A stretch of 17,154 nucleotides of DNA, from contig DJHY01000309.1 in the NCBI GenBank assembly GCA_002433335.1, forward strand, positions 1-17,154. The letters are read 5' to 3'. The notes beneath the pieces are model-generated. The model was given only the letters and a program-made list of their open reading frames with translations. It searched no databases and was not told the origin of the DNA. This DNA is from Rhodospirillaceae bacterium UBA6608 (GTDB taxonomy: Bacteria; Pseudomonadota; Alphaproteobacteria; Rhodospirillales_A; Casp-alpha2). Numbering within the stretch: position 1 is the first letter of the stretch; every line of letters starts with the position of its first letter. The position numbers were made by a program, and so were the translations under genes. Positions 13,826 to 17,154 of the stretch are shown here, piece after piece.

Positions 13826-14713
13826 ATGCGCCCTCGCACGGTCCGGGCCCTGACCATGGCGGCGATCCTCGCCTTGGTAGCCTCAACCGCCGCTGCGGCC
13901 GGGGCCCGCCCGCAGCGGGTTGTGTCCATGAACCTGTGCACGGACCAGCTTGTCCTGTTGCTGGCCGCGCGGGGGCGCATCGCTTCCGTTTCCTATCTCG
14001 CCTTCGACCCCGAAGTTTCCTATTTCGCCAATACCGCCCAAGAACTTCAAGCCAATCATGGACTTTACGCTAACCATGGATTGGCCGAGGAAATCCTACC
14101 CCTTGGCCCCGACCTGATCCTGGCCGGAACTTATACGACCCGCGCCACCGTCGCCGTGCTGCGCCGTTTCGGCCACCGGGTGCTGAGGCTCGAACCGGCG
14201 GACGGGTTCGACGCCATCCGCAAGAATATCCGGACCGTCGCCCGGGCCCTGGGAGAGACGGCCAAGGCGGAGCGCATCATCGCCGCATTCGACCGCCGCC
14301 TGTCCGCCGTCGCCCCAGACCGCGACGCAACGACGCCGCGCGCCATCGTCCTGCAACCCCGGGGGATGACGACCGGGCCGGGATCGCTGGCCGACGGCAT
14401 CCTGCGCGCCGCCGGGCTGCTCAACTTGTCCGCCGACCTGGGCGTGACCGGGATGGGCTTTCTGCCGCTGGAGCGGATCATCCAGGCCGAGCCCGACCTG
14501 TTGGTCGTGGCCGCCCGCCCCGAGGGACGCCCTTCGCTGGCGCATCAGGCGCTGCGCCATCCGGCCTATGCCGCCGTCAACCGGGCCCAGCGGATCGAAT
14601 TGCCTGCCGGCCTGTGGACCTGCGGCGGGCCGCAAGCCGCCGACGCCGTCGAAATCCTGGCCCGCGCCGCCCATGACTGGCGGCGGGCCACCGACACGGG
14701 ATTAAAACCTTGA
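13826..14713 (+). CDS. btuF: B12 ABC transporter periplasmic binding protein
   Basis: A 295-residue protein with a Sec signal peptide (RALTMAAILALVASTAAAAG). It starts 14 nt after btuB behind a purine-rich GGAAGGGGCGGAAG. The mature part has the class III (TroA/BtuF-like) binding-protein pattern: RVVSMNLCTDQLVLLLA, GRIASVSYLAFDPEVS, LGPDLILAGTYTTRATVAVL, the long linking helix around AIRKNIRTVARALGETAKAE, and a C-terminal lobe with ADGILRAAGLLNL and IIQAEPDLLVVA. It captures B12 in the periplasm and passes it to BtuC. One oddity is a short repeat, ANHGL-Y-ANHGL near residue 75, encoded by different codons; many relatives seem to have one copy. Confidence 0.88.
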   Translation: MRPRTVRALTMAAILALVASTAAAAGARPQRVVSMNLCTDQLVLLLAARGRIASVSYLAFDPEVSYFANTAQELQANHGLYANHGLAEEILPLGPDLILAGTYTTRATVAVLRRFGHRVLRLEPADGFDAIRKNIRTVARALGETAKAERIIAAFDRRLSAVAPDRDATTPRAIVLQPRGMTTGPGSLADGILRAAGLLNLSADLGVTGMGFLPLERIIQAEPDLLVVAARPEGRPSLAHQALRHPAYAAVNRAQRIELPAGLWTCGGPQAADAVEILARAAHDWRRATDTGLKP

Positions 14714-15732
14714 CCCCTTCACCCTCTCGCCTGTTTCGAAACGAACTTCCCTTCGTCCCGCTGGTCGCGGGGCTTGGCCTTTTGGTCGCGCTGTTGTTCG
14801 CGGCCTCGATCCTGTTGGGGCGGGCGGGCCTGTTGCTGCCCGACGCGGGCCTGTTCGCCGCCATCCCGGACACCCCGCAGGCGGTGATCCTGCGCGACCT
14901 GCGCCTGCCGCGCGCGATCCTGGCCCTGGCCATCGGCGCGGCCCTGGGCATGTCGGGGGCGGCGCTGCAGGGCCTGTTGCGCAATCCCCTGGCCGAACCG
15001 GGAATCGTCGGCGTTTCGGGCACGGCGGCGCTGGGCGCGGTCGTCGCCTTTTACACCGGCCTGTCGGCGGCCTATCCCCTGGCCCTGCCGCTGGGCGGGA
15101 TGATCGGCGCGGGGCTGGCGGTGGCGCTGTTGTACCTGTTGGCCGGACGCGATGCGCCGATCCTGACCCTGATCCTGGCCGGGGTCGCGATCAACGCCAT
15201 GTCCGGCGCGCTGACGACCCTGGCCCTCAACCTGTCGCCCAATCCCTATGCCGCATTCGAGGTTTTCTTCTGGCTACTCGGCGCGCTGACCGATCGCAGC
15301 ATGGAGCATGTCGTCCTGGCCCTGCCCTTCATCGCCCTGGGCCTTGCCTTGCTGGCGACGACGGGACGCGGATTGGACGCCCTGACCCTGGGCGAGGACG
15401 TCGCCCGCAGCCTGGGTTTCGGTCTGGCCGGATTGCAGGCGCGGGTGATCGTCGGCACGGCCCTGGCGGTCGGAGCGGCGGTCGCCGTGTCGGGTGTGAT
15501 CGGGTTCGTCGGCTTGGTCGTCCCTCACCTGTTGCGGCCCGCCGTGGGCCATCGGCCAAGCCGCCTGCTGCCCGTCGCGGCGCTGGGCGGCGCGGCGCTG
15601 ACCCTGGCCGCCGATATCGCCGTGCGCTTCGTGACCGAGGGGCCGGAGCTGCAATTGGGCGTGCTGACGGCAATCATTGGTGCGCCGTTCTTTTTGGCCC
15701 TGGTGCTGAAAACGCGGAGGGACGGTCAATGA
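14710..15732 (+). CDS. btuC: B12 ABC transporter permease (FecCD family)
   Basis: A 340-residue polytopic membrane protein of the FecCD/BtuC family. The only plausible start is TTG at 14710, whose bases overlap the btuF stop (TTGA); the next ATG is about 80 codons in, after the first helices. Conserved family blocks: LRLPRAILALAIGAALGMSG, ALQGLLRNPLAEPGIVGVSG, ILAGVAINAMSGALT, GFVGLVVPHLLRPAVGHRPS and the coupling region followed by LAADIAVR. About ten membrane helices are expected. It forms the B12 channel with BtuD and receives B12 from BtuF. It overlaps the next ATPase by 4 nt (ATGA at 15729-15732). Leucine codons here include 14 TTG and only 2 CTC, useful for judging the junction downstream. 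Confidence 0.9.
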   Translation: MTPSPSRLFRNELPFVPLVAGLGLLVALLFAASILLGRAGLLLPDAGLFAAIPDTPQAVILRDLRLPRAILALAIGAALGMSGAALQGLLRNPLAEPGIVGVSGTAALGAVVAFYTGLSAAYPLALPLGGMIGAGLAVALLYLLAGRDAPILTLILAGVAINAMSGALTTLALNLSPNPYAAFEVFFWLLGALTDRSMEHVVLALPFIALGLALLATTGRGLDALTLGEDVARSLGFGLAGLQARVIVGTALAVGAAVAVSGVIGFVGLVVPHLLRPAVGHRPSRLLPVAALGGAALTLAADIAVRFVTEGPELQLGVLTAIIGAPFFLALVLKTRRDGQ

Positions 15733-16451
15733 CCCGGCTGTCCGCGCAAAATCTGATCGTCACGCGCAAGGACCGGCGGCTGCTCGACGGCGTGTCGGCG
15801 ACCTTCGGCCCCGGCAGCCTGACCGGGCTGATCGGCCCCAACGGCGCGGGCAAGACGACCTGCTTCTATTCGGTCATGGGACTGGTCCGCCCCGATCGCG
15901 GCCGGATCGTGCTGGACGGGCAGGACATCACCGGCCTGCCCATGTATCGCCGCGCGATCCTGGGCCTGGGTTATCTGCCACAGGAAACCTCGATTTTTCG
16001 GGGGCTGAGCGTGGCGCAGAATATCAGCGCGGTGCTGGAACTGGCCGAACCGGACAAGGCGGCCCGCGCGGCGCGGCTTGAACAGCTGCTCGACGAATTT
16101 GGCCTTACCCGGCTGCGCGATTCATCGGCCATGGCGCTGTCGGGCGGCGAGCGTCGCCGCTGTGAAATCGCCCGTGCCCTGGCGGCCAACCCCTCGATCG
16201 TGCTGCTCGATGAACCCTTTGCCGGCATCGACCCCCTGTCGATAGCCGACATTCGCGATCTGGTGAAGGACCTCAAGAATCGGGGCATCGGCGTTCTCAT
16301 CACCGACCATAATGTGCGCGAAACGCTGGAAATCGTCGATCGCGCCTGCATCATCTATGGCGGTCAGGTACTCTTTGCCGGCACGCCGGAAGCCTTGGTG
16401 GCGGATGAAAACGTCCGCCGCCTCTATCTGGGCGAGAGCTTCACCCTGTGA
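15729..16451 (+). CDS. Chimeric ABC ATPase: BtuD-like N-terminus joined to an LptB body
   Basis: A 240-residue ABC ATPase in an intact frame. Residues 1-35 (MTRLSAQNLIVTRKDRRLLD onwards) look like a BtuD/FecE-type ATPase, expected after btuC. From the Walker A (GPNGAGKTT, residues 36-44) onward it is LptB, the lipopolysaccharide-export ATPase: CFYSVMGLV, DITGLPMYRRAILGLGYLPQ, ETSIFRGLSVAQNI, signature LSGGERRRCEIARAL, Walker B SIVLLDEPFAGIDPL, LITDHNVRETLEIVD and the terminus RRLYLGESFTL. LptB is normally followed by rpoN, as here. The switch falls at the most conserved stretch shared by all ABC ATPases (15834-15860). Leucine codon use changes there (six CTC and one TTG after it). An assembly misjoin is most likely; natural recombination is possible. 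It should not be taken as a working BtuD. Confidence 0.85.
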   Translation: MTRLSAQNLIVTRKDRRLLDGVSATFGPGSLTGLIGPNGAGKTTCFYSVMGLVRPDRGRIVLDGQDITGLPMYRRAILGLGYLPQETSIFRGLSVAQNISAVLELAEPDKAARAARLEQLLDEFGLTRLRDSSAMALSGGERRRCEIARALAANPSIVLLDEPFAGIDPLSIADIRDLVKDLKNRGIGVLITDHNVRETLEIVDRACIIYGGQVLFAGTPEALVADENVRRLYLGESFTL

Positions 16452-16477
16452 TGCCCGCTATCGCGAGGATCTAGCTC

Positions 16478-17154
16478 ATGGCGCTGGGGCCGCGCCTCGA
16501 TATCCGGCAAACCCAGTCGCTGGTGATGACGCCCCAGCTCCAGCAGGCGATCAAGCTGCTGGCGCTGTCCAATCTCGAAATCGAAACCTTCGTTGCCGAA
16601 GCGCTCGAATCGAACCCGCTCCTCGAAATGGGGGAAGTCCGGCGCGAAGCGGGCGAGGATACGCCAGCCGAACCGTCGGAGCATGACAGCGCTCCCGATT
16701 TCGGCGGCGAAGGCGCGCTCGATGTCGCCGACCATGCGCTCGATCCGGAAGCTGCACCGGGCGATTTCATTCACGGCGAAGGCGGCGACTGGAGCCGCGG
16801 GGACATCGCCAGCGGTGCCGAACTGCCGGAACTGGAGAACCGGTCTTCCGGCAGCCCGACCCTGTCGGATCACCTTGCCAGCCAGATCGGCCTCGTCGCC
16901 CATGACGAACGCGAGGCGCTCATCGCCCTGCGGATTATCGGCGAACTCGACGAGGCCGGCTATCTGCTGACCGATCTGCGGCAGGTGGCCGATGAACTGG
17001 GCATCCCGCTGGCAGAGGCCGAGCGGGCGCTGGCCACCGTCCAGTCGCTCGATCCCACCGGCGTGGGCGCGCGGTCGCTGGCGGAATGCCTGGCACTGCA
17101 GGCGCGCGAGGCCGACCGCTACGATCCGTGCATGGCGCGGCTGATCGACAATCT
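16478..17154 (+). CDS. rpoN: RNA polymerase sigma-54 factor, 5' part
   Basis: The first 225 codons of RpoN; the frame runs off the window end. The ATG at 16478 follows GAGGA (16465-16469). Region I is typical: RQTQSLVMTPQLQQAIKLLA, then LSNLEIETFVAEALESNPLLE. An acidic, variable region II follows (about residues 50-120). The core-binding region begins TLSDHLASQIGL, with IIGELDEAGYL and LDPTGVGARSLAECLALQ. Sigma-54 directs polymerase to -24/-12 promoters that need activator ATPases. lptB-rpoN order is common in Proteobacteria. Leucine codons here are 12 CTC, 19 CTG, 1 CTT and no TTG, unlike btuC, so this gene may belong to a different genome from the B12 operon. Confidence 0.93.
   Translation, partial: MALGPRLDIRQTQSLVMTPQLQQAIKLLALSNLEIETFVAEALESNPLLEMGEVRREAGEDTPAEPSEHDSAPDFGGEGALDVADHALDPEAAPGDFIHGEGGDWSRGDIASGAELPELENRSSGSPTLSDHLASQIGLVAHDEREALIALRIIGELDEAGYLLTDLRQVADELGIPLAEAERALATVQSLDPTGVGARSLAECLALQAREADRYDPCMARLIDN

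Noticed and set aside
15729..16451. Reading the ATPase as a complete, ordinary BtuD
   Set aside because: Everything from Walker A onward carries LptB-specific sequence and rpoN follows; only the first ~44 residues fit BtuD.

Overview
The window is GC-rich DNA that reads as an alphaproteobacterium. Positions 1 to about 15,850 look like a Rhodospirillales-type free-living, respiring bacterium (di-haem oxidoreductase/imelysin/DUF1513 module, reverse-order soluble chemotaxis receptor, molybdenum respiratory enzyme). The genus cannot be read from sequence alone. The last ~1.3 kb looks different: an LptB body followed by rpoN, with sphingomonad-like protein sequence and different leucine codon use. 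It is joined in frame to a btuD-like gene exactly at the Walker A motif. I read this as an assembly chimera or a recombination junction, not a normal gene.

Layout. (1) 1-2620, plus strand: 3' end of a di-haem oxidoreductase (DUF1111), an imelysin-family protein and a DUF1513 protein, a tight operon of the kind linked to periplasmic iron handling, closed by a strong terminator. (2) 2670-3131: a Fur-box promoter driving a bacterioferritin-associated-ferredoxin-like protein, then a doubtful 56-codon ORF. (3) 3200-4281: a ModA-like binding protein without a signal peptide (minus) divergent from the molybdate-binding protein Mop (plus). (4) 4360-5226, minus: a fumarylacetoacetate-hydrolase-family enzyme. 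(5) 5363-6487, minus: a soluble chemoreceptor with the signalling hairpin at the N-terminus and a Cache-like sensor at the C-terminus. About 350 bp upstream is a consensus sigma-54 promoter, and ~130 bp beyond that a large palindrome placed where an enhancer-binding protein would bind. (6) 7060-11114, minus: an operon of a b-type cytochrome membrane subunit, a natural fusion of a four-cluster ferredoxin subunit with a molybdopterin catalytic subunit, and a small HicA-like protein, ending in a terminator. (7) 11314-15860, plus: a cobalamin riboswitch, an unusually long structured leader, btuB, btuF, btuC and the first 44 codons of a btuD. (8) 15861-17154, plus: the LptB body and the 5' part of rpoN.

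How the parts work together: the B12 genes form one vitamin B12 uptake operon (outer-membrane receptor, periplasmic binding protein, permease, ATPase) under riboswitch control. Mop and the ModA-like protein handle molybdate, the metal used by the molybdopterin enzyme 3 kb away. The imelysin group and the Fur-controlled Bfd-like protein are iron-related. No tRNA, rRNA, CRISPR array, insertion sequence or phage gene was seen. The most unusual items are the Walker A chimera, the sigma-54/enhancer layout upstream of the reverse-order chemoreceptor, the FeS-Mo fusion enzyme, and the structured btuB leader.
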